Shown in pieces: positions 1 through 8,904 of a stretch of 64,000 bases of DNA. Each line of letters starts with the position of its first letter. Position 1 is the stretch's first letter. Origin of the DNA: Flavobacterium sp. WV_118_3 (lineage in GTDB: Bacteria > Bacteroidota > Bacteroidia > Flavobacteriales > Flavobacteriaceae); contig NZ_CP156060.1 in assembly GCF_039778605.1 (NCBI RefSeq), positions 3,376,001-3,440,000 on the forward strand, written 5' to 3'. The notes below the pieces were generated by a model. The model was given only the letters and a program-made list of their open reading frames with translations, had not been told where the DNA came from and ran no database searches. Both the position numbers and the translations under genes were made by a program.

Positions 1-567
1 ACCAAATTTTTCTTCAAAGTGGAAGACGATTATCAAAGCTATATCGACAAGCAAACCGGGCGCCCGTACCAGTTTGTAAGAAAAATAAACGAAGGAGGGT
101 ATAAGAAAAATCAGGAGGGGTTCTTTAATCAAACAAAAAAAACAGTTTTTGTGAAAGATTATGAAAAGAACACCGAAAACACGTTTTCTGTACCCGAAAA
201 TGTTCAGGATATCGTATCTTCATTCTATTATTTGCGAAACCATCCCCAAATCGACAAGTTAAAAGAAGGTGAGTCGATTGTCATTGATATGTTTTTTGAT
301 GATGAAACCTTTAAATTTAAGCTAAAGTTTCTCGGTAGAGAAGATTTAAAAACTAAATTTGGGACCATTTCCACGATGATATTCCGTCCGTATGTGCAGG
401 CTGGCCGTGTTTTTAAAGAACAGGAGAGTCTAACCGTTTGGATATCAGATGATGAGAATCGTTTGCCGGTACGTATAAAGGCAAGTTTGGCTGTAGGTTC
501 GTTGAAAGCCGATTTGGATGAATTCAAGGGACTGAAAAATTCTTTCAAAATTAAAGTAAAACCATAA
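1..567 (+). CDS. DUF3108 domain-containing protein, 5' end cut by the window
   Basis: The reading frame is open from the first base, so the true start lies upstream; about 188 C-terminal residues are visible. The text matches the DUF3108 family of Bacteroidota: a segment around VDRKTGRP-like YIDKQTGRPYQFVRKINEGG, then KTVFVKDYEK, an IVIDMFFDD strand and a tail reading VWISDDENRLPVRIKA, typical of a periplasmic or outer-membrane beta-rich protein. Function in the family is not established. The stop TAA overlaps the ATG of the next gene by one base (TAATG), which implies translational coupling with the dioxygenase. In related genomes this protein often sits beside an M23 peptidase gene, as it does here two genes later (from memory). 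Confidence 0.75.
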   Translation, partial: TKFFFKVEDDYQSYIDKQTGRPYQFVRKINEGGYKKNQEGFFNQTKKTVFVKDYEKNTENTFSVPENVQDIVSSFYYLRNHPQIDKLKEGESIVIDMFFDDETFKFKLKFLGREDLKTKFGTISTMIFRPYVQAGRVFKEQESLTVWISDDENRLPVRIKASLAVGSLKADLDEFKGLKNSFKIKVKP

Positions 568-1493
568 TGAAAATAACCTCAGAGATCCAGAGTAAGATTG
601 ATGAAATTGATGCAAAATATAAAGCGATAAACCAAAAGACAGAAACCCATTTAGAAGGGATGCTTTGGTCAAAACCAATTACCTATTGGGACTATATTCA
701 AACGGATCCGCTTTTGAGCCTGCAGGTGCAAAGAACCACGTTACCCGATGAAATGGTCTTTATTATGTACCATCAGGTAAACGAATTGCTTTTTAAAATG
801 ATACTTTGGGAGATCAATCAGGTAGCTCATTGTAACGAACTGACTACCGTGCTTTTTACCGATAAGCTAATGCGTATCAGTCGTTATTTCGATATGTTAA
901 CCACTTCTTTTGATATTATGAAAGAAGGAATGGCGGTTGATCAGTATCTGAAATTCCGAAATACATTAACACTGGCCAGTGGTTTTCAAAGTGCCCAATA
1001 CCGTCTCATTGAGTTTGCTTCTACCGATTTGATCAATCTGATCGACCACCGTTTCCGGGCAACAATCGACAGGAATACACCGTATGAGCACGCTTTCGAG
1101 CATTTGTATTGGCAGGCTGCCGGAAAAGATTATAAAACCGGTGAAAAATCTTACCTGATCAAAGAATTTGAAAAGAAATATAAAAAATCCTTCCTGGCGC
1201 ATATGGAAGAATTTAATACCCTAAACCTGTGGCGTAAATTCAAACAACTGCCGGAAGCCGATCAAAAAAATGAAGCCTTGGTTCAGGCCATGCGTCATTA
1301 CGATAAAACGGTGAACATTACCTGGGTGATGGGCCATTATAATGCAGCGGTGAAATATATCGAAAGTGTGCCCGGCACACAGGAAGCAACCGGAGGAAGT
1401 GATTGGAAAAAATATATGTTACCCAAATACCAAAGAAGGATATTTTTCCCGGAACTTTGGTCGGACGAAGAACTGGAAAAATGGGGAGAATAA
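567..1493 (+). CDS. kynA: Tryptophan 2,3-dioxygenase
   Basis: Predicted haem dioxygenase that opens the indole ring of L-tryptophan to N-formylkynurenine, the first step of the kynurenine pathway; cytoplasmic. At 308 aa it is close to the family length. Visible signatures are the substrate-pocket helix FIMYHQVNELLFKMIL (residues about 65-80), the haem-ligand histidine in WVMGH (His about 257), and the substrate-binding loop ATGGSDW (about 274-280) before the C-terminal RRIFFPELW. The ATG overlaps the preceding stop by one base. No other kynurenine pathway gene lies in the window, so its partners would be elsewhere. Assignment is firm. Confidence 0.95.
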   Translation: MKITSEIQSKIDEIDAKYKAINQKTETHLEGMLWSKPITYWDYIQTDPLLSLQVQRTTLPDEMVFIMYHQVNELLFKMILWEINQVAHCNELTTVLFTDKLMRISRYFDMLTTSFDIMKEGMAVDQYLKFRNTLTLASGFQSAQYRLIEFASTDLINLIDHRFRATIDRNTPYEHAFEHLYWQAAGKDYKTGEKSYLIKEFEKKYKKSFLAHMEEFNTLNLWRKFKQLPEADQKNEALVQAMRHYDKTVNITWVMGHYNAAVKYIESVPGTQEATGGSDWKKYMLPKYQRRIFFPELWSDEELEKWGE

Positions 1494-1519
1494 AAGAATA
1501 ACCACTAAACCTACTTGAA

Positions 1520-2749
1520 TTGAAATATTTTGCCATCATATTAGTATTAACAACATTATTTGCCTGTAATAAAAAAGAAGAAAAGGAAGTTAAAGCACCC
1601 GCGGTAAAAAAAGAAAAAATCCTGGTCGAATACGGATTTACGCTTAACGATTTTAAAGTGGTTAACGATACCGTGAAATCTGGTGATAGCTTCGGGAAGA
1701 TTCTTGGGTCGCAAAACTTTGACGCTGCCCGGATTCATGAAATTAACGAAAAAATAAAAGACAGCTTTAATGTTCGCGATATCAGGATTGGCAAACCCTA
1801 TACCTTGCTGCAAAACAAAACGGCACCACACGATCTGAAGGTGTTTATCTACCAGCCGGATCGGATGACCTATTATGTGGTGGATCTTAGGGATTCGATT
1901 GTAGTTCATAAAAAACAACGCCCCGTTACGATTAAAAGAAGAACGATTGCTGCGGCTATCGACGGATCGGTGTCGGAAACCTTAAAAAATGCAGGGGTAT
2001 CCGCTGCACTGGCTCCGGAATTGTCCCGTATTTATGCCTGGTCGATCGACTTCTTTAAAATTCAAAAAGGGGATAAGTTTGCGGTAACCATTAACGAAAA
2101 GTATATTAGTGATACCATTTATGCCGGAATTGAAAGTATTGATGCTTCCTATTTCGAATATAAAGGCAAAAAAATATACGCTTTTCCGTTTAAACAGGAT
2201 CCGAATTCCAAAAGAGTTGATTACTTTGATGAGGAAGGAAAAGTGCTGAAAAATATGTTTTTAAAAGCACCACTCAAATTCGTAAATATTACCTCCCGAT
2301 TTACCAAAAGCCGGTTCCATCCCGTTCAGTTAAAGTGGAAAGCCCATAACGGAACGGATTATGCTGCGCCAACTGGAACCCCGATTATGACAACTGCGTC
2401 CGGAGTCGTGGAACGCACCGGATATACCGCAGGAAATGGTAACTTTGTAAAGGTAAAACACAATGGTGCCTATGCTACGCAATACCTGCATATGTCCAAA
2501 ATACTCGTTCGTCAGGGACAGCGTGTACAACAGGGCGATGTGATCGGAAGAGTGGGAAGTACCGGACTGGCAACAGGACCTCACGTGTGTTATCGTTTTT
2601 GGAAAAACGGTATTCAGGTGGATCCCTTACGCCAAAAACTTCCGAATTCGGAACCTATGAATGCAAAATACAAAGCGCGATATATGGAGTATATCAAACC
2701 GCTAAAAAAAGAATTAGACAGTGTTTCAATTGCTAAGTTTGGAGAATAG
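1520..2749 (+). CDS. M23 (LytM-fold) peptidase, predicted lipoprotein
   Basis: Predicted zinc endopeptidase acting on peptidoglycan cross-links, or a regulator of such enzymes. The start is TTG: an in-frame stop lies at 1499-1501 and the TTG gives a lipoprotein signal with Cys16 in LFACNK, so no better start exists. The central part (about residues 50-200) resembles the OapA/LysM-like N-terminal region of large M23 proteins. The catalytic domain spans about 270-375, with HNGTD giving His276 and Asp280 and TGPHVCYRF giving His355. The usual last zinc ligand of the HxH motif is Cys357 here. The gene follows kynA after 26 bp and abuts pgi with no gap, so the three are probably co-transcribed. 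Confidence 0.88.
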   Translation: MKYFAIILVLTTLFACNKKEEKEVKAPAVKKEKILVEYGFTLNDFKVVNDTVKSGDSFGKILGSQNFDAARIHEINEKIKDSFNVRDIRIGKPYTLLQNKTAPHDLKVFIYQPDRMTYYVVDLRDSIVVHKKQRPVTIKRRTIAAAIDGSVSETLKNAGVSAALAPELSRIYAWSIDFFKIQKGDKFAVTINEKYISDTIYAGIESIDASYFEYKGKKIYAFPFKQDPNSKRVDYFDEEGKVLKNMFLKAPLKFVNITSRFTKSRFHPVQLKWKAHNGTDYAAPTGTPIMTTASGVVERTGYTAGNGNFVKVKHNGAYATQYLHMSKILVRQGQRVQQGDVIGRVGSTGLATGPHVCYRFWKNGIQVDPLRQKLPNSEPMNAKYKARYMEYIKPLKKELDSVSIAKFGE

Positions 2750-4360
2750 ATGTTAGAGAATACAAATCCTACAGGAACCGCTGCCTGGCAAAAGTTACGT
2801 GCGCATTTTAACGAAATGCAGTATGTGAAAATGCAGGATCTTTTTGCAGCCGATACACAACGGACAGAAAAGTTGCACCTGCTTTGGAACGATTTTTTGC
2901 TGGACTATTCCAAAAATCGCATTGAAAAAAAAACGCTGGATCTTTTTGTCGAACTGGCCGAAGAGGTTGATCTTAAATCAGCAATCGAAAAATATTTCTC
3001 AGGAGATAAAATCAATCATACCGAATACCGGAGTGTACTTCATACGGCCTTGCGGTCTGAAGAAGCGGCAATATGGATTGATGGTACCAATATAATTCCG
3101 GAAATCCAATCCGTTAAAGCGCATATCCGATCGTTTTCGGAGGCCGTTATTAACGGCGTTAAAAAAGGATATACCGGTAAAGATTTTACCGATATCGTAA
3201 ATATCGGTATTGGTGGCTCGGATCTTGGGCCAAATATGGTAGTGGAAGCGCTGCAATTTTACAGTAATCATCTGAATGCACATTTTATTTCAAATATCGA
3301 TGGCGATCATGTGACTGAAAAATTAAAGCACCTCAATCCGGAAACCACGCTGTTTATTATTGTTTCCAAAACCTTTACAACTCAGGAGACCCTAACCAAT
3401 GCCGAAACAATTAAAAAATGGTTTCTGAAAACAGCTCCTCGGGAAGCTATTGCTGATCATTTTGTTGCCGTTTCGACGAATTTGGAAAAGGTGGCCGAAT
3501 TTGGAATTTCAGAAGACAATGTTTTTCCGATGTGGAATTGGGTTGGCGGACGATTTTCGCTGTGGAGTGCTGTCGGACTTTCGATTAGCCTGGCAATTGG
3601 AAATGAAAATTTCGAACGTCTTTTAAAAGGTGCTAACGAAATGGATACCCATTTCAGAACGGCCGCTTTCGAACAGAATATGCCGGCCATCCTGGCGTTT
3701 ATCAGTATTTGGTACAATAACTTTTTTGAAGCCGAAACCGAAGCGATAATACCTTATTCGCAGTACCTGAAAAAGTTCGTTCCGTATTTGCAGCAAGCTT
3801 TTATGGAGAGTAACGGCAAACAGGTAAACCGTGACGGATATCCGGTGAATTATCAAACCGGAACAATCGTTTGGGGAGAACCGGGAAGTAATTCACAGCA
3901 TGCTTTTTTTCAATTGATTCATCAGGGTACCAAATTGATTCCAGCCGATTTTATCGGATTTAAGGAATCTTTACACGGAAATACCGAGCACCACGATAAG
4001 TTGATGTCGAATTTCTTTGCGCAAACGGAAGCCTTGCTAAAAGGGAAAACCGAAGCCGAAGTGGCCAAAGAACTAATTGGGAATGACTATCTGATTCCTT
4101 TTAAATCGTTCGACGGTAACCGCCCTACGAATACATTACTTATCGATAAGTTAACACCAGAAACATTAGGTGGCCTGATTGCGATGTACGAACATAAAAT
4201 TTTCGTTCAAGGCGTGATCTGGAATATCTTTAGTTATGATCAGTTTGGTGTGGAATACGGTAAATCACTTGCCAATACGATTTTAAAAGAAATTAATGAT
4301 CACGAAGTCGGATCGCATGACAGTTCCACGGCTTTCCTTTTGCGGAATTATTTAAAATAA
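2750..4360 (+). CDS. pgi: Glucose-6-phosphate isomerase
   Basis: Interconverts glucose 6-phosphate and fructose 6-phosphate in glycolysis and gluconeogenesis; cytoplasmic. The 536 aa protein carries both family signatures: NWVGGRFSLWSAVG near residue 265 and the C-terminal segment DQFGVEYGKSLA near 497. The sugar-phosphate contact region DIVNIGIGGSDLGP (about 145-158) and the catalytic-region sequence ESNGK are also present. Its ATG directly follows the TAG of the M23 gene, so it belongs to the same transcript. A compact hairpin with a T run follows 26 bp after the stop. Confidence 0.97.
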   Translation: MLENTNPTGTAAWQKLRAHFNEMQYVKMQDLFAADTQRTEKLHLLWNDFLLDYSKNRIEKKTLDLFVELAEEVDLKSAIEKYFSGDKINHTEYRSVLHTALRSEEAAIWIDGTNIIPEIQSVKAHIRSFSEAVINGVKKGYTGKDFTDIVNIGIGGSDLGPNMVVEALQFYSNHLNAHFISNIDGDHVTEKLKHLNPETTLFIIVSKTFTTQETLTNAETIKKWFLKTAPREAIADHFVAVSTNLEKVAEFGISEDNVFPMWNWVGGRFSLWSAVGLSISLAIGNENFERLLKGANEMDTHFRTAAFEQNMPAILAFISIWYNNFFEAETEAIIPYSQYLKKFVPYLQQAFMESNGKQVNRDGYPVNYQTGTIVWGEPGSNSQHAFFQLIHQGTKLIPADFIGFKESLHGNTEHHDKLMSNFFAQTEALLKGKTEAEVAKELIGNDYLIPFKSFDGNRPTNTLLIDKLTPETLGGLIAMYEHKIFVQGVIWNIFSYDQFGVEYGKSLANTILKEINDHEVGSHDSSTAFLLRNYLK

Positions 4361-4385
4361 GAGACTTCTAAAAAATAAAAATAAG

Positions 4386-4408
4386 ATTCTGCTACGGCAG
4401 AATTTTTT
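4386..4408 (+). terminator. Rho-independent terminator after pgi
   Basis: A 7-bp stem ATTCTGC/GCAGAAT with the loop TACG is followed by a run of T. It lies 25 bp after the pgi stop and would close the transcript from the DUF3108 gene to pgi. Confidence 0.8.
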
Positions 4409-4420
4409 GTATCTTTAAGT

Positions 4421-4464
4421 AGCTGTTTTTTTAATTCATTATGGATTGAAATTAAAAAACAGCT
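4421..4464 (+). repeat. Inverted repeat in the pgi-CPBP intergenic region
   Basis: AGCTG, a T run and AATT are mirrored by AATT, an A run and CAGCT, giving about 15 paired bases with one bulged T around a 13-base loop. It has no T tract after it, so it does not look like a terminator. It could fold in the leader of the CPBP gene or be an operator. No specific function can be assigned. Confidence 0.5.
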
Positions 4465-4560
4465 CGTTACTTCCCCACTATTGGATGTCTTTTAAATCGT
4501 ACTTTTTTCCTCTTCTATTAGAGACATGCCATTTTGTTTATATTGCAAAAGAGAGTAAGT

Positions 4561-5076
4561 ATGAGTGTTTTTTTAAATTTTAAAATCCTAAAAAGAATAT
4601 ACCGTTTTCACAACACATTGAGTAAAACAAGATTGTTTGTAACCGCTTTTTTTGTGCTGTATTTGCTAACGATCCTCCTTTCCGTTATAGGAAACTGTCT
4701 ACAGGAGGATGCTTTGACCATAGAATTTTTAGAAGGGAAAGATCCGGTTTGGATCTTTGTGCTGACAGTTATTCTGGCGCCTGTCGTTGAAACCCTCATT
4801 TTTCAGTATGGTATAATTGAGCTTAGTCTGAAGGTTCGGTCAAGGTACACTAAAGAAATGGCACTTATTGTATCGGCATTAGTATTTGGGATAGAGCATG
4901 GTTACAATACAATCTATATTGTTTTTGCTACAATTATGGGGGTGGCTCTGGCTTTTTATTACCTGCTTTTTAAAAAATACACTACAGGATTTGCGATAGT
5001 TGCGATTATGGTACTACATGCATTATTAAACTTTATTAGTTTTTTACTAAATCTTCTTTTCGATGTCGCGATGTGA
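4561..5076 (+). CDS. CPBP-family intramembrane protease-like protein
   Basis: A 171-aa polytopic membrane protein with about four to five hydrophobic helices. It shows the three CPBP (Abi/Rce1-like) motifs in order: a glutamate in VVETLIFQ, FGIEHG (Phe-x3-His) and HALLNF (His-x3-Asn). Motif 1 has ET in place of the common EE pair, leaving one acidic residue. Family members include prenyl-protein proteases and bacteriocin self-immunity proteins; the substrate here is unknown. I chose the ATG at 4561, which follows an AGAG-rich stretch, over an upstream in-frame TTG at 4534. It is a single-gene unit between a terminator and a long leader region. Confidence 0.7.
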   Translation: MSVFLNFKILKRIYRFHNTLSKTRLFVTAFFVLYLLTILLSVIGNCLQEDALTIEFLEGKDPVWIFVLTVILAPVVETLIFQYGIIELSLKVRSRYTKEMALIVSALVFGIEHGYNTIYIVFATIMGVALAFYYLLFKKYTTGFAIVAIMVLHALLNFISFLLNLLFDVAM

Positions 5077-5383
5077 AAATAAAATGGTCTTATTGCTTGT
5101 TTGTTAGTGTTTTATAATTCTTAATTGACAAAAAAACACAATAAATGGTCTTTTTGTTCCTGTTTTTAGGTATTTTAAAAATAACAATCATTGCTTTTAC
5201 GAGGTATTTTTTTTGAATTCTCTATTCTTCGTGTTAAATAATGGTTAAAAAATAAATATTTCTCTTTCGGAGGATTGAAATGTGATAATTGTTTAAATTA
5301 TTAACGTTTGTTAATATTAAATTAACACGGTGTGAAAATAAATGACCAAACTTTGCGGTAAAATTTTAAAACACAACTGCAAC
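5077..5383 (+). promoter_or_regulatory. Long AT-rich leader region before the TonB receptor gene
   Basis: About 307 bp without a gene. It holds an imperfect direct repeat in which the word AAATGGTCT recurs at 5082 and 5143, each followed by a T/G-rich stretch and TTTTA. A small palindrome GTTAAT/ATTAAC lies at 5310-5326. No convincing TTG/TAnnTTTG pair was found, so the promoter itself is not placed. Length and repeats suggest regulated transcription of the receptor, which is an inference. Confidence 0.4.
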
Positions 5384-8161
5384 ATGAAAAATTTGAAAAA
5401 TTGGCTGTTGTTAATGCTATTTTCCTTAGTATCAACAGTAGCTTTTTCACAAACTAAGATTACAGGAACTGTTACCGATGGTGAACTGAAAGGATCGCTT
5501 CCGGGTGCCAGTGTTATTGTTAAAGGAACCAGCGAAGGCGTAACTACCGATTTCGATGGAAAATTCACACTAACAACCAATGCTACATCAGGAGATTTAG
5601 TAATCTCTTTTGTTGGTTATATTTCAAAAACGGTTTCTTTTAAAGGGGAAGCCGGAAAAACAATCACGATTGGAAATGTTATCCTTCAGTCTGATTCCAA
5701 TACTTTAGAAGATGTAGTCGTTAAAGTAGGGGTTGCCGATATCGCTAAAGATAGAAAAACACCAGTGGCTGTTTCTACAATTAAAGCTGCTGAAATCCAG
5801 GAAAAACTAGGAAATAGAGAGTTTCCGGAGATGTTAAACAATACACCATCTGTTTACGCAACAAAATCAGGAGGTGGATTTGGTGATTCCAGAATTACAA
5901 TCCGTGGATTTGATCAAAAAAATATCGCTGTAATGGTTAACGGTACACCGATTAACGATATGGAAAACAGCGCCGTATACTGGTCAAACTGGGCAGGTAT
6001 TGCCGATGTAACCTCAACAATGCAGGTACAAAGAGGTTTGGGTTCTTCCAAACTGGCAATCTCTTCTGTAGGAGGTACGATTAATATCCTTACCAGACCA
6101 GCAGATATGAAAGAAGGTGGTTCGGTTTCAACCATGGTTGGAAACAACAATAACCTGAAATTAATGGCGTCGTATTCGACTGGAAAAATGAAAAACGGAT
6201 TTTCCTCTTCCGTATTATTCAGCAGAAATACAGGTAATGGTTATGTAGATGGAACGAAATACGAAGGATATAACTATTTTATCGGTTTCGGATACGAACT
6301 AAACGATAAACATGATTTTCAATTCACGTTTACAGGAGCGCCACAATGGCACGATCAACGTAGTACAGCTCCAACAGTTGCTGAATATATTCGGTATGGT
6401 GATGGTGAACCAAATGTTAAATACAACTCGGATTGGGGTACTTTAAACGGTAAAGAATATTCATTCAGAACAAACTACTACCACAAACCGGTAGCGATGT
6501 TAAACTGGGATTGGAAAATTTCAGATAAAATGAAATTATCATCGGTATTCTACGGTTCTTGGGGACGTGGAGGAGGATCTACAACTGTTGGATCTATCCA
6601 GGGGGTTAACTATAACGATGCCCGTCTACGTAACGCGGATGGATCTATCGATGTAAATAGAATTTATGCCTACAACTCCGGTCAGACGATCTATATGAAC
6701 GGTTCTACCGTGCCTTATACAAGAGCGATGGCTAATGGTCGATACGAAAATACTTCGGCTACAGGTAACATTGCTAGTAATGGTATTTCGAAAATTTCTT
6801 CGATCAACTCTCATAACTGGTATGGAAGTATCATTAAATTGAACACGAAGTTTACGAATGAGTTATCGGTAGATTTCGGAGTAGATTTAAGAACCTACAA
6901 AGGAATTCACTACCAGGTATTAAACGACTTATTAGGAGGTACTGTTTTTAACAACAGAACAAGTGATGTAAACAACCCGAATGCTATCGTGACAAGTTTG
7001 TACAACACGAAACCAAACGGAAATCCATTCTTGAATACAAGCTATCAAAATACAATTAACTATAACAATGATGGTGATGTAAACTGGTATGGTGCTTTTG
7101 CTCAGGTTGAATATAACGTAGAGAATTTCTCTGCTTTCGTTCAAGGGGCGATCTCTAACCAAGGGTTCAAAAGAGTAGATTACTTTAAATATTTAAGTTC
7201 TGATCCACTTTCGGCTACACCATATGAAAACATTTTAGGAGGTAACGTTAAAGCTGGAGCCAACTATAACATCAACGAACACCACAATGTATTCGTAAAT
7301 GCAGGATATTATTCAAAACAGCCGTTCTTTAACGCAGTATATCCAAACAATGCGAGTATCGTAAATCCACTTTTGACTAACGAGAAAATCACTGGTTTCG
7401 AAGCGGGTTACGGTTTCCGTTCGTCTATTGTAAATGCCAACGTAAACGTATACCATACTACATGGAAAGATCGTTTCCAAAGAGCAAATGATGCAAATCC
7501 AAGCAACCCGGGAGGTTACCTTGATTACTCGGGTATGACCGAAGTTCACATGGGAGGTGAATTGGATGTGACTGTAAAAGCAACCGACAGACTACGTTTT
7601 AACGGTATGTTCTCTTATGGTGACTGGTTCTACAAAGGAAATGTTACCAGCAACAACTACGATTCTGGAAATAATCCTGTAGGAACAAGTAATCAGACAC
7701 TTTACCTGGATAAAGTTAAAGTGGGTGATGCAGCTCAGTTAACTGCTAGTGCAGGTGCTACTTTCGAAGTGGTTGAACGTTTGAAATTAGACGGAAACTT
7801 CCGTTACATCGACAAATTATATGCAGCGATCGATCCGGTAGTTTTCAAAGAAGAAAACAATAAAGGTTCGTTACAATTGCCTTCTTATAACTTAGTGGAC
7901 GTAGGGATGTCTTATAAAATGTTAGTAGGTAAAAATAAATCGAATGCAGTTAATTTCCGTGTAAACGTTGACAACTTATTGGATAAAATCTATATCGCTG
8001 AATCTAGAACCAATATCCATGCTAGCGATAAAACAGGTACTGCGGCAACTGCGCCAACGTATTTGGATGCCGGAAGAACATACAAAGGTATTGCTGATGC
8101 AAACCGTGTATACTTCGGATTTGGAAGAACCTGGAACGTATCAATCCGTTACGACTTTTAA
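5384..8161 (+). CDS. TonB-dependent outer-membrane receptor with carboxypeptidase-like domain
   Basis: Predicted energy-coupled outer-membrane importer of 925 aa. An N-terminal signal peptide ends at AFSQ (about residue 23). A CarboxypepD_reg-like domain follows (about 24-105, TDFDGKFTL and VISFVGY), then a plug domain (about 120-235, with ITIRGFDQKNIAVMVNG and GGTINI), then a long beta-barrel ending in the aromatic-terminated WNVSIRYDF. I chose the ATG at 5384 because it starts the signal peptide; the frame extends upstream without a sensible signal. No SusD-like partner follows, so this is an orphan receptor, more like a siderophore or metal receptor than a Sus polysaccharide system. The substrate is not predictable from sequence. 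Confidence 0.9.
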   Translation: MKNLKNWLLLMLFSLVSTVAFSQTKITGTVTDGELKGSLPGASVIVKGTSEGVTTDFDGKFTLTTNATSGDLVISFVGYISKTVSFKGEAGKTITIGNVILQSDSNTLEDVVVKVGVADIAKDRKTPVAVSTIKAAEIQEKLGNREFPEMLNNTPSVYATKSGGGFGDSRITIRGFDQKNIAVMVNGTPINDMENSAVYWSNWAGIADVTSTMQVQRGLGSSKLAISSVGGTINILTRPADMKEGGSVSTMVGNNNNLKLMASYSTGKMKNGFSSSVLFSRNTGNGYVDGTKYEGYNYFIGFGYELNDKHDFQFTFTGAPQWHDQRSTAPTVAEYIRYGDGEPNVKYNSDWGTLNGKEYSFRTNYYHKPVAMLNWDWKISDKMKLSSVFYGSWGRGGGSTTVGSIQGVNYNDARLRNADGSIDVNRIYAYNSGQTIYMNGSTVPYTRAMANGRYENTSATGNIASNGISKISSINSHNWYGSIIKLNTKFTNELSVDFGVDLRTYKGIHYQVLNDLLGGTVFNNRTSDVNNPNAIVTSLYNTKPNGNPFLNTSYQNTINYNNDGDVNWYGAFAQVEYNVENFSAFVQGAISNQGFKRVDYFKYLSSDPLSATPYENILGGNVKAGANYNINEHHNVFVNAGYYSKQPFFNAVYPNNASIVNPLLTNEKITGFEAGYGFRSSIVNANVNVYHTTWKDRFQRANDANPSNPGGYLDYSGMTEVHMGGELDVTVKATDRLRFNGMFSYGDWFYKGNVTSNNYDSGNNPVGTSNQTLYLDKVKVGDAAQLTASAGATFEVVERLKLDGNFRYIDKLYAAIDPVVFKEENNKGSLQLPSYNLVDVGMSYKMLVGKNKSNAVNFRVNVDNLLDKIYIAESRTNIHASDKTGTAATAPTYLDAGRTYKGIADANRVYFGFGRTWNVSIRYDF

Positions 8162-8183
8162 TTACTATATCCGTTATAATAAG

Positions 8184-8219
8184 AAAACCTCCCGATCTTG
8201 ATGAAAGGGAGGTTTTTTT
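8184..8219 (+). terminator. Terminator after the TonB receptor gene
   Basis: AAAACCTCCC pairs with GGGAGGTTTT around a 13-base loop and continues into a T run. It is 22 bp after the receptor stop and just before the convergent DsbA-like gene, so it may serve both strands. Confidence 0.9.
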
Positions 8220-8243
8220 ATGTGGTTTTGGCTGTGTTTTATA

Positions 8244-8897
8244 TTAAGACTCGGACGATGGATTCATTTCCTGAAAAACGCCATTTAAGGTCGCTAAAAA
8301 ATGATCAACAGGTTGAGCGCCCTTAACCGCGTATTTGTTGTTTAAAACGAAGAAAGGAACCGAATTAATGCCATATTGATATGCCAGTTGCTGATCGGCT
8401 TTTACTTCCTCGGCAAATAAATCGTTTTCATATACCGCGCGGATGTCGGTTTCCAATAATCCATAGCTTGCTCCAATTGCAATTAGTGTCGGGATATCAT
8501 CAATGTTTTTGCCTTCAGTAAAGTAGGCGCGGAACAAAGCGTCTTCAATTTCATTCTGCACGCCTTTGGTTTTGGCCAATGCCGATAATTGATGTGCTTT
8601 CATACTATTGGCCGGAACAGCTTTTTCAAAATGAAAATCCAATCCAACTTCTCGGGCGATTTCGGTAGCATTCTCGTGCATTTCTTCCGATTCTGCCAAA
8701 CTAATGCCTTTACGGTTGGCCATGCTTTGTGCCGCCGATATCATGGTGTCGGTCACCGCTTCCGGATCCAGCTGAAACGCACGCCAGCTGATTTCCACCT
8801 GGTCGCGGTGTTCAAATTGCGCTAAGGCTTTTTCGAATTTTGTTTTTCCGATATAACAAAACGGACAGCGAATGTCACTCCATATTTCTATTTTCAT
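8244..8897 (-). CDS. DsbA-family (FrnE-like) thioredoxin-fold oxidoreductase
   Basis: A 217-aa cytoplasmic thioredoxin-fold protein with the CPFC active site at residues 11-14 in IWSDIRCPFCYIG, followed by the helical insert typical of the FrnE/DsbA_oxidoreductase branch. A cis-Pro loop lies in INSVPFFVLNNKYAVKGAQP (Pro about 179). No signal peptide is present. The family includes polyketide-associated FrnE and glutathione-linked isomerases; the substrate is unknown and disulfide exchange is inferred. It starts 7 bp after the mfd stop on the same strand and may be its downstream operon partner. Confidence 0.88.
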   Translation of the reverse strand: MKIEIWSDIRCPFCYIGKTKFEKALAQFEHRDQVEISWRAFQLDPEAVTDTMISAAQSMANRKGISLAESEEMHENATEIAREVGLDFHFEKAVPANSMKAHQLSALAKTKGVQNEIEDALFRAYFTEGKNIDDIPTLIAIGASYGLLETDIRAVYENDLFAEEVKADQQLAYQYGINSVPFFVLNNKYAVKGAQPVDHFLATLNGVFQEMNPSSES

Positions 8898-8904
8898 ATC
8901 TCTT

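Noticed and set aside
5342..5383. Upstream 14-codon extension of the TonB receptor
   Set aside because: The extension precedes a complete signal peptide that begins at 5384; keeping it would bury the signal sequence.
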